Shown here one piece after another: positions 21,901 to 33,668 of a stretch of 64,000 bases of DNA. Positions within the stretch are counted from its first letter, which is position 1. Each line of letters starts with the position of its first letter. This DNA comes from Sphagnum magellanicum (taxonomy: Eukaryota; Streptophyta; Sphagnopsida; Sphagnales; Sphagnaceae). The position numbers and the translations under genes are program-made. The stretch is taken from NCBI GenBank assembly GCA_021904315.1, contig CM038919.1:558001-622000 (forward strand), in the 5' to 3' direction. Under the pieces are notes generated by a model, which had not been told where the DNA came from, ran no database searches, and saw only the letters and a program-made list of their open reading frames with translations.

Positions 21901-22182
21901 TGAAATGCAAAGCAAGAAAGAAATGAAGTGTATGTAAACGATGGCCATGCAATGGCCGCCGTGAGCATCTAGAAAATCCTAGCTTATGATGGAGGAAACT
22001 CCTGACAAAGGAATTCTAGAAAAACTAAAGGAGAAAAAAAGGTTTGGACCTTTTATACCGTCGTCAACAAACCCTAAGTATCTAATAGCGTACAGTCGCC
22101 TAAGATTGTACATCAACCTTAAAACACACATGGGCATGCCCGTAACTGGCCATCATGTATGAGGCCATGTACGGGCATGACA
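21901..22182 (-). repeat. Terminal segment of the 5' LTR (U3 side)
   Basis: These 282 bp align without indels to 12137-12418 at the other end of the element, with about ten differences, all transitions. The right edge, GGGCATGACA, is followed by TCCT, the presumed target-site duplication. Because transcription is on the minus strand, this end is the start (U3) of the 5' LTR. Confidence 0.85.
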
Positions 22183-22186
22183 TCCT

Positions 22187-25100
22187 CACTTGGAGAGTGG
22201 TGGCTGTTGGGGGTGTAATGGTGCAAGGGTGGAGTTGTGCAAGGTTTGAACAGGGGTGTGGGGGAGCCACATTGAAAGTGTGGGTGTCAAGACATAGGAT
22301 CTACTTGGCAACACCATGTCAACATGTGAGTACATCATTAATGGTCAACATATATACACATATCAAAGATCACACCACATAAACACACAATGTGCAATTC
22401 TCATAATCACACATATGCAAAGTATCTAAGCAATACATAATCCACAGATTGCATGTTAATATTTGTTCCAAATTAAGATTGCATACAATGTACACATACC
22501 AAATGTTGCACCTATGTACAATTAGTACACAAGAAAGAATGTCTTATGGTGCTGAAGGAGCTTGGCTTTGCTCCTCTCCTTCCTTTTCTCTCTTCTCCTT
22601 CCCTCTCATTCAAGTTTTTTTCTCTCATGTGTCAAGCCTAGTAAAAGTGGAATGGCCTATTAAGCCTCCACTCCACTTGGGTTGCCTCAAATAAATAACT
22701 TTGACATTGCAAAAAAACACTAAGGGCAATGCAAGATATTTCAAGATGGACATAAGTTATTATAATATGTCTACTCATAAGTCATGTCTACATACTTTCT
22801 TTATACTTGCAGGAATTGATTTCTTTTAATGACATGTTGCATATCCATAGATGCAATGTTGATTGCCAATTTCACCTTTTTATTCTTCTAGTACTCAATG
22901 GGCATGTGTTGCATAATAAATACTCTTTTAGAAGACCTAAAAAACAACAAATGAATTAAAGTCAGAAAAAAATTACAAATGTTATGAATTTAGTGATCGG
23001 TATTGGCATATGTTCCATAAATAGGTGATGACTTAGAGTATGCAATTTTCACATGAAAATTTCATAAACTAAAGCAAAATTATCCCTAAAAACATATAAA
23101 AGGACATTAATTCTAGAGTCCACACCATTTAAATTTAAAGGCCATAGCAAACACACATGCCATCACATTAAGAAGGGAATGCCTATGGAGGACTAGGGTC
23201 ATGGGATGATATCTATTGTAGCTTATTACCAAGACTATTAGCCACTTGAATCCCCTTTTCTTTTGGCAAGGCAAGACTCAAATTGGTGTGAATTCCAACC
23301 CATGGGAACTAGAAACCCCCATTCCCTTGAAGGCTAACATGACTTCTTCATTTTCTCTTGGTGAAAATGCACATTAACATGAATCCCACCCTATGGGAAC
23401 CAACAATACCCCATTCCCTTGAAAGCAAAGACTCACGACTACATGAGTCTTTTCAATTTCTAAAATTTTAGACTTACACTAATGTGAGTCTCATCCTATC
23501 AGAATTAGGAATTCCACATTCTTCCAAAGGCCAATCTCCTCATCTTCATCAAATATAGACTCACATTAGACTCATATTAATGTGAGTCTCATTTTATTAG
23601 AATTAGGAATCCCACATTCTTCCAAAGGCCAATTTCTTCGTTTTCATCAATTATAGACACCAATGTGAATCATACCCAATGGCAACTAGCAATCTCCCCA
23701 AGTTCCCCTCGCCAATAATCATGTTAAATTGAATCTCATTGAGTTTTGTGATTTTTTTGACAATTTTCCCAAATTCTATGAATTTTCATTCCAATTTTTT
23801 CATTTTTTATGAATTTAAGTTCATAAGATTGATCAAGAATCATTAAATTTGATTATAAATTACAAAAAGTGAAGGGACCCACATAAGAAATGAATCAAGT
23901 TTTTTTTTTGCAGTTTTGATGATTTATCATTTTTTGCTTTTTAGTTGGAATTTCTATGATTCATAAACATATTCCAAAAATCATAAAAATTGACAAAAAC
24001 TTGAAGAAAGTGGGGCGTCTCATGTTGGTGTGAGTCCCAAGTAACATTTTTCAACTATGTGATTTTTTGGGTCAATTTTTTTATTTTTTGCAACATTTGC
24101 ACAAATCTAAATACACAAAGTTGACCTAAAAATAAGAACTTTCTTAAAAAATTCACAAAGAATCAAGGAATCCATGCTAACTTGAAGTTACATGCAATAA
24201 TAACGTTTTGCACAAAGATGATATTACTAGTTTGGTAGGGCTAGGCATTGTAAAATCAAACGTAGATTTGTTGTTTGTGTTTGCAAATTGAAACTTGTTT
24301 TTTTGGTAGTTGAATGAATTCTAAAAGCTTATGGTTTATGGTTGGACTTGGAATTTAGAAGTTGGGAAAGCTAGGGGACAAGTTGAGAAAATTTGACATA
24401 TAAGATTGGGATTCACCTTGAAATTGTAGGTGGCCAAGTTGCCAATGGAAATGCTTAAAGTTTGAACTTACTAAGTATACTTGATTCAAGTTCAACATCT
24501 TGAAAATCATCATTATGTGGGTTGTTGTTTAACTTTTTTGTCATGCATAGGCACACTACAAGGTTGTGACTGTAAAGTCCACACTCACAAGTACTTTTGC
24601 ATTTTTCAACTCAAAGCCTATAAACCCTTTCAAGTTTTTCTGTCATTCAAACATAGGTTGTTTTGTTTTCATTTTTTTTCAATCATTTGAGAGTCAAGCT
24701 TCAAACACCTTCATGTAGCCTCCTAAACACCCTCTTGCAACTTTAAGTACCTTCATGTAGTTCCCTAAACACCTTCTTGTAGCCTTTTAAACACCTTCTT
24801 ACAACTTGTTGAAAACATTCAAGAGTCAAGAGTGAGGAAACATGATTTGTCTTGACCTTTAACTTTTATCTTATGGAAGTTTTGTTGAACATTGTCAATG
24901 TGAACTATGCATTGAAGCATTGGAGTTTAGGATAGATTCTTTAAAATTTAGCCTTTTTTCCCTAACAACTTTAGTTAAAAACTTCTGATTTCTACATCAA
25001 TTTTTTAGGTTGCATTTTGTTTTGTTATAAGTTTTGTGCAATAGATTAAGGTTGAAAGTTTACATTTAGGCTTTCAATTCTCTATTCTTTGTTGATATTT

Positions 25101-27285
25101 AAATTTTTATTATCATTATGTTTCTAATCAATTGGAGCCTACAATCCAAAGTCCAAAATCAAGAACCACCATACACACTAGTACCTACCTTCATCATCCA
25201 TGGGGTGAAAGCATATTAAAGTGGACCAAAATTGGCAAATCAAAGTCCCTTTCGAAAGTTCATTTCTAGTGTATTTGAAATTGGCTTAAAATTGGTCATG
25301 TAATTTTCATTCCAAAAATTCAATTTTTTCCAATTTTGTTTTGGGGCCAACATGTTAAAAACCATTCAAAAGGTCTTCCTTAAAACAAAATCAAGAAAAT
25401 CAACATTTTTTATGCCTTTAAGGACTTTTTAAAATATTTTAAGGGTTGCATATTTGATGTTATGGAACACAAAAGTTAAAACAATGTTTCATTCACTAAA
25501 TGAACCTTTAATGTCCTAAACTTCAAATATTTTATATCCCAAAGTTTCACATACATTGCATAAACACATTGTGAGATAAAAGTCCATATCCAAGATTTTA
25601 TAATTCATGACACTTTGCTTCGCCAAGATTGTAAAGTCCATTATTAATTGAACATTCATAATTTTGATAATTTTTAAAAAAATTTATAAACTTTATGTGT
25701 TAGCTTCACATAAATGAGTCCCTTTTTGTTATATTCAACAAAAATTAAGAATTGTATGCAAGAACATTTTTCAAGTCCAAGAAAAATTGGCACTGTGACT
25801 TCCATAATGGTCCATTGTAGTATGCAACCACCCCATGGCCCTTCTCTAAATGCAAGAATTTTAAATTTTGGCATCTTTTCCCTCTTTCCTTGCCCCATCA
25901 AAGTGAGGTTGGTTCATCATCTTCCTCATAATCACCACCTTCTATTGTCTTGTTTGATAGTAGCTCGCCTTTTGTCACATGTGATTCAACTATTGAGGAT
26001 CTAGCATGGGGAAACCCTAAGAAGCTCGGAAACTATATGGAGGAACAAGAAAATTTCAAGATGGTTGGATTGCTTGTGGGATGAAGAGAAGATGGATGAT
26101 TTATTTTACACTACTGAAAACCTATTGAAAAAGGAAATGAAAAACATCGAAATGTGACAAGGATGAAGGAAGAAACAATTGATGTTGATTTTCTTCTTAC
26201 TAGTTGTGAGTTAAATTGTTTGTCTGTTGTAGGGTTGTGTGTATCTAAAATTGGTGGAGTTGCGTGGTGTGAGTTATTTCATGGTAGTTGCAAAAATAAC
26301 GGTTTGTTTGGTTTCTTTTCGTGGAAATTGGCAATGGTTCAACTTAGCATGGGAGGTTGTTGGTGAAATTTATGATTGGGAGCACGGAAAAACCTATTTA
26401 ACGAATTGCATTTCTTAAACTAAGTGCCCAAGTTGTTTTGTTGTAGAAGTTAGTGTTGTGATAGTAATGTCATATGTGACAAATAGTTGTATTTGTTCAA
26501 GTACTTATGTTGTACTAAACTCTAAAGCTTTTCCATTACGCACTAGAGTATAAAGACAACAAATGTAGGAATTTGGTAAATATAGAATTTTTAATGTTAT
26601 ATTCTGATCTAAATCTGAACTAAAACATATCATAAAATTAAACTTAATAAATTTTATCATTTCAAATCTACTCATGTCTCGTTTAAACTTAAAATCCAAT
26701 CATAAAAATATGAAAAAAAATCAAAACAACAAATCTAGTTATGGAATTGAAGCTTTTGCAAAAAAATAATTCTTATTTCATATTTTCACAAAATTCAATA
26801 TTCTATAATGAATAATTTCCTCTCATTCTCTTCCTTCTTCCAAGACATAACCATCTAAAAGAAACAATCCTATAATCTATTCAAATTCAAACGATGATAA
26901 AAACTATGTAATATAACTAGTAATTCCTAAAACAATAACTAGGTAAGTAAAAATATACTAACTAACTATTACCATGAGTAATGACTCCCTTAATAAAACT
27001 ACAACATAATAAAAGAAGTAAGTTTGGTGAAGATGATGAAAGATAATAAGGGATGAAAGAGTTGTTGGTTTGTGAGTTGCATCCAAGAAATAGTGAAGAA
27101 ATTGCAACTATCTAGGTCATCTAAATTTTAAGAATCCATGGGCAGTAAGAGACCCAATTGAGTGGGAATTTTGGGGATATGGGATTTTGCATTGAGTGAA
27201 AATTCTAAGGAATTTAGGGTTGTTGTTATGTGTTAGTGATCAAAAGAATGCCTTGTCAAGATTTTCCTAAGCTTAAAAATGGGTA
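22187..27285. other. Intergenic AT-rich DNA with imperfect repeats
   Basis: No supported gene. Positions 23277-23710 hold about five imperfect copies of a roughly 100-bp unit, and 24690-24815 has a short repeat built on cctaaacaccttcttg. The remaining open frames are short and biased by AT content. Confidence 0.55.
23277..23710. repeat. About five imperfect tandem copies of a ~100-bp unit
   Basis: Each unit has a 'aatgtgagtctcatcc' type phrase, then 'gaattaggaatccc(a)cattc', then 'cttccaaaggccaat' and a T/C-rich end. The two central copies (about 23471-23570 and 23572-23655) are the most alike; the outer ones have diverged. Confidence 0.6.
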
Positions 27286-28632
27286 GTAGTTTCAAGACTT
27301 CGGTTTCAAGATTATTCATAGACCTGCAAGCAAACATTCAAATGTGGATGCTTTAAATAGGAACCTTGTTTTTGTTTCAGATGAAGAAAAGGACTTCCAA
27401 GCTAAGATACCTAACCAAACAACATTTGTTTCCAAGGTTGCAATGGAAAGTGGGAATAAATCATTTCATGTTATAACTGAAATTCATGAGATACAAAATA
27501 TTTTTACTTTGTCAAAAGTGACAAAAGAAAGATTGGAACAACTAGTTGAAAAAAACTCACAAGTACATGTAAGGACAATGTTAGGTTATTTTAAATGCAA
27601 TTTGTCCACTACTAATTATGAATAAATGGTGATGGAAACACAATAGCTGGTTGATGGGGAGATGAAGATTGAACAAGCTAACATGAAGAAACTAGATTGG
27701 AGAAGTTTCTAGACATCTAGAGAGATGTCATCTATATGAAATTGCTCATTAATGATGGCTTTGGACTAGAAACTTGTGACCTTGCAAATAAGGAAAGGGC
27801 CAGGGGTAGAATTATGAAATATAATTGGAATAATGAGGTTCTAATGTTCCAAGGACTAGTGGTTCCAAAACCTAAAGAAAGAGAAGGAATTGTGAATGTG
27901 ATACATGTAGTAATTGGTCATTTCAGTGAACAAAGAACTATTGCAAAAGTGAAAAAAAAATGTTTTTGGCATGACATGATTGAATTTGTGAGAAAAATAG
28001 TCCAAGAATTCAAATAATGCTAGCTTGTAAGGGATTTTGGCAACATCCGATTAGGAATTAAAAAATTAAAAATCGTTTTAATTTGTGATTTATTTTACCA
28101 TGTGGCTCTATATATTGTGGGACCACTACCAAAAATAGAATCTAACAACAAATATGTCATGGTTGCCATTGATCATTATTCAAAGTGGTGTGAGGTGAAA
28201 CCTATCAAGGTCCAAGGAACACATTTTTGAGACAATTGCAAAATTTCTTGAGGAGGAAATCATTTGCAAGTTTGCGGTACCAAAATATGTGCTCATTGAT
28301 GATGGTGGGCAGTGAATGGTTGAATTTGATATGATGTGCAAAATTTTTGGGATTACACATTAGTTCACTATTCCATAGAGGCTGGTTGTAATGGAATGGT
28401 GGAGAAGATGATTAAGACACTAAAACATGGCCTCACTATTGTTTTTTCTGCCAACATACAAAGATGGGATGTTCAAGTTCCAAGGATCTTGTTTGGATAT
28501 CAATGTGGTATTCAAATTAGCACCAAATATTCACCATACATGATTCTAACAAGGATTCCAAGATTGACCATTGACAATCGATTGAGCAGTTTGACACATT
28601 ATTTTTCATTACATTTTACAATTAATTTTTAG
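27286..28632 (+). pseudogene. Decayed Ty3/gypsy pol fragment (RNase H end and integrase)
   Basis: On the plus strand, FKIIHRPASKHSNVDAL is the end of RNase H. Then come a degraded zinc-binding region (VIGHFSEQRTIAKVKKKCFW, expected HHCC), the integrase core (VGPLPKIESNNKYVMVAIDH with YSKW, holding the first Asp), VPKYVLIDDGGQ (second Asp) and CNGMVEKMIKTLKHGL (the Glu region). The frame is broken by stops and shifts and no LTRs are visible nearby. It belongs to a different lineage from the element at 11966-22182 and lies on the opposite strand. Confidence 0.85.
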
Positions 28633-28639
28633 TTGCAAA

Positions 28640-29415
28640 CAACATTTGCAACTAAAATGACTTGAAGTTGCGTTGGACAAGTTGCATAAAACATTGGTTG
28701 CAAATGATGATGTCATCACATAGACAATGGATGAAATATGTATTTGAGTTGACTATATTTTTCAGTTGTTGATTGTATAACACATGCAACTATCATGCAA
28801 TTAGTGACCAATTTATAATGATCAATGTTATGTTGTCATGTGGCATATTCAAAAAATATTAAATAAATCAAAATTTATTACCAAATTTTTAATCTTAACC
28901 ATTTATTTTTTAAAGTCTTTGATTCATAGACATGGACAAATAATTTTGTGCCATGTGGCAACATTTATGATTTTTGAAACATATAAAATAAAAATAGATG
29001 GGTAAGTAAGGAGGTTTAAAATAGGTAGGTAAGTAGGTAGGTAGATAGGTAGGCCTAGGTGGGTAGGTAGATAAGTATGCTGAAATAGGTAAGTGGGTTG
29101 ATGTAGGTAGGTAGGTAAGTTTTAAGACATTTTTGAGTTTATTTTATTTTATTTTGGATTTAACCAAATTAGGGTTAAACTTCTTTAATTAGCTCATCCC
29201 ATTTGGCAAATATTGTGTATTTTAATGTTTACAATGAATCTACTTATATAGTTGACACACTTGAAAGGGAATCCAAACAATATGGGATAAAAAAAAGGGG
29301 GTAGGAAAAGTGAGGAGATAGTTAATTTCATATTTGGTTATGTAAAAAATGTAAGTATTTAAGTAAGCATAATGGTAGGTAGGAAGGTGGTGATAAGTAT
29401 GTGGTTGGGTAGGTA
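28640..29415. other. AT-rich spacer with degenerate GGTA microsatellite
   Basis: No gene. A degenerate GGTA/GTAG tetranucleotide tract occupies about 29000-29115, and a shorter one about 29370-29420. Confidence 0.6.
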
Positions 29416-29416
29416 G

Positions 29417-30180
29417 GTGTTGCAACCCTACTTTGAGAGAGTGTGAGGATGAAACTCACACTCCTAAAATGGGGACTTGGGAGTCCTTTGGGACTTCCAA
29501 AATTTCAAAGTTCGATTGCAGGGGTCAAAACACCTTGCATTGGGATGTTTTTTATATCATTGGAAAGCTATCAAAGTGTAAATGTCGAAAATGGGCTCGC
29601 ATGGGTCATTTGGACATCTGTAGCACACATTATGGCAAAAAGAAGGGCCAGGAGTCAAATTGGCAGTTTGATTCCCGACCATTAAAAGTTGGGAATCGAC
29701 TCGACCCTAGTGCGTGTAGGTGGACTGCGACACATCGTTGGAAAGCTCTTGAGGAGAGCTACCAGTTTGCTTTAGACCTTATCCCAATCGGAGGTTTAAG
29801 CAATGAGTTATGACCTCGCAAAGTTTTGAGAGTCTAAACGAGGATAATTTCGGGACACCTCCTTGGGAGTCCCGAAACAAAAAGCCATTCAGATGTGGGT
29901 GTCACGGAAAGGCACAGAGAATGCTATATGAGGGAAGGTGGTGGCTTCTCCGAGTTCGGGTTGTGGTGAGTCTTGTGAGTCCAAAGTTGCCCGTGGCTTG
30001 TCCTAGCACTAAAGGTGCTCCAGAAAGTGAATTAATCAACTTGTTGGTTTGTTTGATACAAGTTCGAATAAGTAACTAAAACTTGTCACTTTTCCTAGTC
30101 CCATCCTGGAGCTTCAGCACGCCTCTTTACCCCTTTTAATGCTGAGAGCTAGAAATGTGCCCCGAGTTCCTCACAATTTC
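29417..30180. repeat. Dispersed repeat, second copy at the right edge of the window
   Basis: The part at about 29930-30080 matches the reverse complement of about 63880-64000: both carry ggtggtggctt, then ggtgagtcttgtgagtcc, and later gaattaatca/caacttgtt. The upstream part is less AT-rich than its surroundings and begins tgttgcaaccc, so a solo LTR or another transposon end is possible. Open frames here (29433-30079) are not recognised as proteins. Confidence 0.55.
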
Positions 30181-32972
30181 GTTGTTTGAATAATTTAGGC
30201 CCATCTTGGGCCTAACTAAAAACTTGGGAACGCGTTAGTAAGCATGTTAGTAAGAAAAAAGGAAGTTCAAAGAGCAATGTAAATAGGTTATTAGGGTGAG
30301 TAGGCATGTAGGTAAGCAAGTTAGTATGTAGGAAGGAAATTACATTAGGAAGGTAGCTAGGTAGATAGGCAAATTAGTACTAGGAAAGACACTACCTTAT
30401 CAAGGTGACTAGGTTTGTAGGATATTTATGTCAATAGGGTGATAGTGTGTATAGAGTTGTTAGTTAATAAAGTAGCTAGGTCAATAGGGTAAATAGTTAG
30501 TGTAGTGGCTATGTCAGTAGGGATAATTAGTAAGGTATCAAGATTGATACAATACTTATGACAATAGGAAGGTGAGTACGGTAGCTATGTGTGAGGTCAA
30601 GTACAGGAAAAACAAATGAACAAAAACAAAACAAAAAAAAGGGAAAAGTACAGTGGTCAGCAGCAAAAAGAAATGGATTGTGATGAACCCAATTTGGTGC
30701 CAAATGAAGAAACACAGCCCATCCGGTGGACAGAATGGGGAACTGGTGCATTGGTGGCTGCTGGTTCACTCTGGCGGTCAGTTAGTGAATTGGAAGCAAA
30801 TGGAAAAGTGTCTCCTGTCCACCCACAATTGATCTGTCATGGTGCACTGGTGACTGTTTCACTTTTGCCCAGGTTGTTTCAATTTTCCCTCTTGTAAAAG
30901 ACTGGCAAAAAATTTCTAGTATATCTAGACGACACCTTATCCAGCAGAATTTGTCCTCCCCAAAGGCCGGTGCTTTGAGAAAAGTGAAATGCTCACTTCT
31001 ATGGGCATTTCACTTTTTAAAAATTTCCTGTGATACCTAGCAGACATCACGAAAATTAATTTTTATTTTCGTTTTTGTACCGGTGCTTTATATTGTAACA
31101 CCCTTAGAGATCGGGGTGTTCCCCAAGTAAGCGCCCCTCAGCTCTGCCTCGGGTGACATTTATTTCAGGCACCCTACACTTGAAGGCCTTTCTCAAATCC
31201 CACCACCTCGCCCACTCACTGGGAAAGCTTTCAAAGTAACTGGGGTTTTCCAGCCCTGATAGAGTAGTACTAAAAAGATAATGGGTACACTACTCCACAA
31301 ATATTCCTGAAGAATGAGCTGGCCACTATGTAGTGCTGGTCACTATGTAGTGCAGATCAGGGTGCTGGAGATTGGAAGCTGATCCCCAACACAATTCAAC
31401 AGCAACTCGCAATTTCAAAAACGAAAACCTACTTGACAAGTTGCTTTCCAGTTTATCTACAAAACAATCATATACACCGGACCAGGCAGCATTTGTCCAT
31501 CATGGGTTAAAAGGACGTACCCATACAACTATTAAAAATAATATATGCACTATAACATGCCATAGAGATAACTATGGAGCAGAAAATGCTACTTACATAA
31601 CTGTGGAGTAGAACATGCTAACAAGTTGGATAATCAGGCCCAGTAAGTAGCGAACATGGACAGCAGATCCAAGGAAGCTCTCTCTCTAATATGCTATTTT
31701 ATATGTCGGATTTTATCATCAGAACAGGACATGGCAGCTTTTGCTACAGCTGAAGAATGGGTGCTCCATGACCATACCGACAGTAATGCCAGATCACCAG
31801 CTCTCTCATGTGCTCAAGGAGAGTAATAACCAGTGTTGTGCGATTACTTGAAATTATGAAGGACAGCAGCTGGGGTTTGTTAAGACATTTCAGTTCTAAT
31901 TACAGAACCACCTGTTGCGGTTCTTTGGGGGAAAAAAATCAGAATCAAAGAACCATCAAATCCAGTTATTTCAAAAATCTCAAAGAACTGGTGGTTTTCA
32001 TGAAAGAACTGGTAAACATCCAATAGTTATTAAGGTGGTCGGTAGATTCTTTCAAATTTTTGAGAACCATGGTTATATACCAGAACTGCTTCTTTGTTTT
32101 CAGGAACCTCTGATTTGAACCCTAAGAATTGTCGGGGTCTGTTCTTCTGTATCTGATAACTGCCCAACACTGGTAATAACATCAAAATTGGAGTCTCATC
32201 TAGCTGGCTAGATGCATGAGCTAGAATTCTCTTATTTGCATGCATTATATGACATCTACATCCTATCTTTTTGGCACCCACATGGTGAGCTAAACTTAAT
32301 TTCCACATAAAATATCACTAGCTGTGAGGGTTGCACAGTGCACATGACAAGTGCCAACAACTAGCACAAATCCCCTCGCTGCTGCATCTGAAGAGGACAC
32401 TAACATTTAAAGCCTTAAGAGGATAAGATGATTGGTGATAACAGTTAAAATTTTTGATCAGTTCAAGTGAACAACCTGATAACTCATGTGATTGGAGGTC
32501 TGAGGATGATAGATTGGGCCTTGACACTGACTAGTTGTGAAGGTTGGTCAATGGAAAGAGAACCATGAGATCAACAGGTTGGGTAGAGTCTGAAGTGAGA
32601 GCAGAGAGTGCATATAGAGGGGTAGTCCTTCCCTTCATTATCCAGAGGGTAGCAGAAGATTCTGTCAGCTTTGTGGTTTGTTTCAACAGACAAAGAATTG
32701 CTTGCAAGACACTTAATAATCCATGGATACAAGTAGCGGGTATGCCTTTGGAGCTCTGTCTCAGACAACCATGGCTGGGTAATACCTGTAGGGAAGCTAG
32801 TCTGTCTAGTGGAATCAGGACTGGGATCATCACCACAGCAACCAACAATGGCAGCAAAATACAACCAAAGAAGAACTCCTCAGTCCCACAAAACCCCATG
32901 CACTACTGGCCATCAGTCTACATTGTGTATGACATAAGGTGTAGGGTAATGCACAAAGGAGTGCGGGTGTCC

Positions 32973-33008
32973 CCAAATAAGTGTCATATTTTGGGGACAC
33001 TTATTTGG
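32973..33008. repeat. Perfect 12-bp inverted repeat with 12-bp loop
   Basis: CCAAATAAGTGT at 32973-32984 pairs with ACACTTATTTGG at 32997-33008. It could be the core of a foldback element or a chance hairpin. Confidence 0.7.
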
Positions 33009-33074
33009 CGGCCTGAGGTGTCATATTTCACATGAGATATGATTATGTAATTTTATGATGCCACGATGAAATTA

Positions 33075-33104
33075 ATTTCACATGTGAAATACATAATTAT
33101 GTAT
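33075..33104. repeat. Two overlapping perfect 16-bp palindromes
   Basis: atttcacatgtgaaat (33075-33090) and atacataattatgtat (33089-33104) are each perfectly self-complementary and share two bases. Function unknown. Confidence 0.8.
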
Positions 33105-33634
33105 TGATTACACAAATTTGGATGTTCTTAATTTGAATTTAATTAATTTTTAAAAATGATATTCTGAATATGTAATTTAATATTGATAATACCTTCATGT
33201 AGTAATAGCTAGGTTTGGTGGTTAAAAAGGGTTAACATGACATGTCATCAATTTGATGAAACAAGTACCTTATTCATGGAATCCTAATGACAACTATGGA
33301 TAACAGAGTGGGCATGGATAAATTAGGCACATGGTTATATGACTAAATTTTGAACTTAGTTGTAAATTCTCTAAGTCATGGATGTCAGGTTTGACATAAT
33401 GATCCTTTCTTCCTATGCTTAACCTTTAAGGTATGCTCAAATGAATTGAGATCAGTCAAGACACTTGCACCAAGTCTAGTTAGGCCTCCTCATTGAGGAG
33501 GTTTACTTGGCAATCAAGTTGCATTACTTTGCCTAGGCCTCAAAGGCGAGATGTGCTGCCTGTAATAGCAAGTTCATGTTTTGCCTGCACCCAAAATTGG
33601 CTGCCTGTACCTTTTGGATGTGAAATGGCACAGC

Positions 33635-33668
33635 TAGGGGAGGCCTGGAGCATACCAGGCCTCCCCTA
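33635..33668. repeat. 14-bp perfect inverted repeat in a GGCCTG-rich zone
   Basis: taggggaggcctgg at 33635-33648 is the reverse complement of 33655-33668, separated by six bases. A further direct copy of the right arm follows at about 33670-33682. Confidence 0.75.

Larger units (their letters stand above)
11966..22182 (-). mobile_element. Ty3/gypsy-type LTR retrotransposon carrying a DNMT3-like methyltransferase and a PHD finger
   Basis: The outer ends read TGTCGTGACG and GGGCATGACA (TG...CA) and are flanked by the same four bases, TCCT (11962-11965 and 22183-22186), which fits a target-site duplication. The outer 282 bp of the right end (21901-22182) align without a gap to 12137-12418 in the left LTR, with about ten differences, all transitions. 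The coding strand is minus. Gag-Pol occupies 20055-12646 in one frame, in the order Gag, two zinc knuckles, coiled-coil linker, protease, cytosine methyltransferase, reverse transcriptase, RNase H, integrase, PHD finger. RNase H before integrase marks Ty3/gypsy. A polypurine tract (minus strand) lies at about 12594-12606. The copy has 15 internal stop codons and is inactive as it stands. The right LTR is structurally abnormal, and I could not place a tRNA primer-binding site with confidence. Confidence 0.9.

Noticed and set aside
32531-33035. 163-codon plus and 122-codon minus frames overlapping each other
   Set aside because: No recognisable motif, no splice context; mutual overlap on both strands and an adjoining repeat make coding unlikely.
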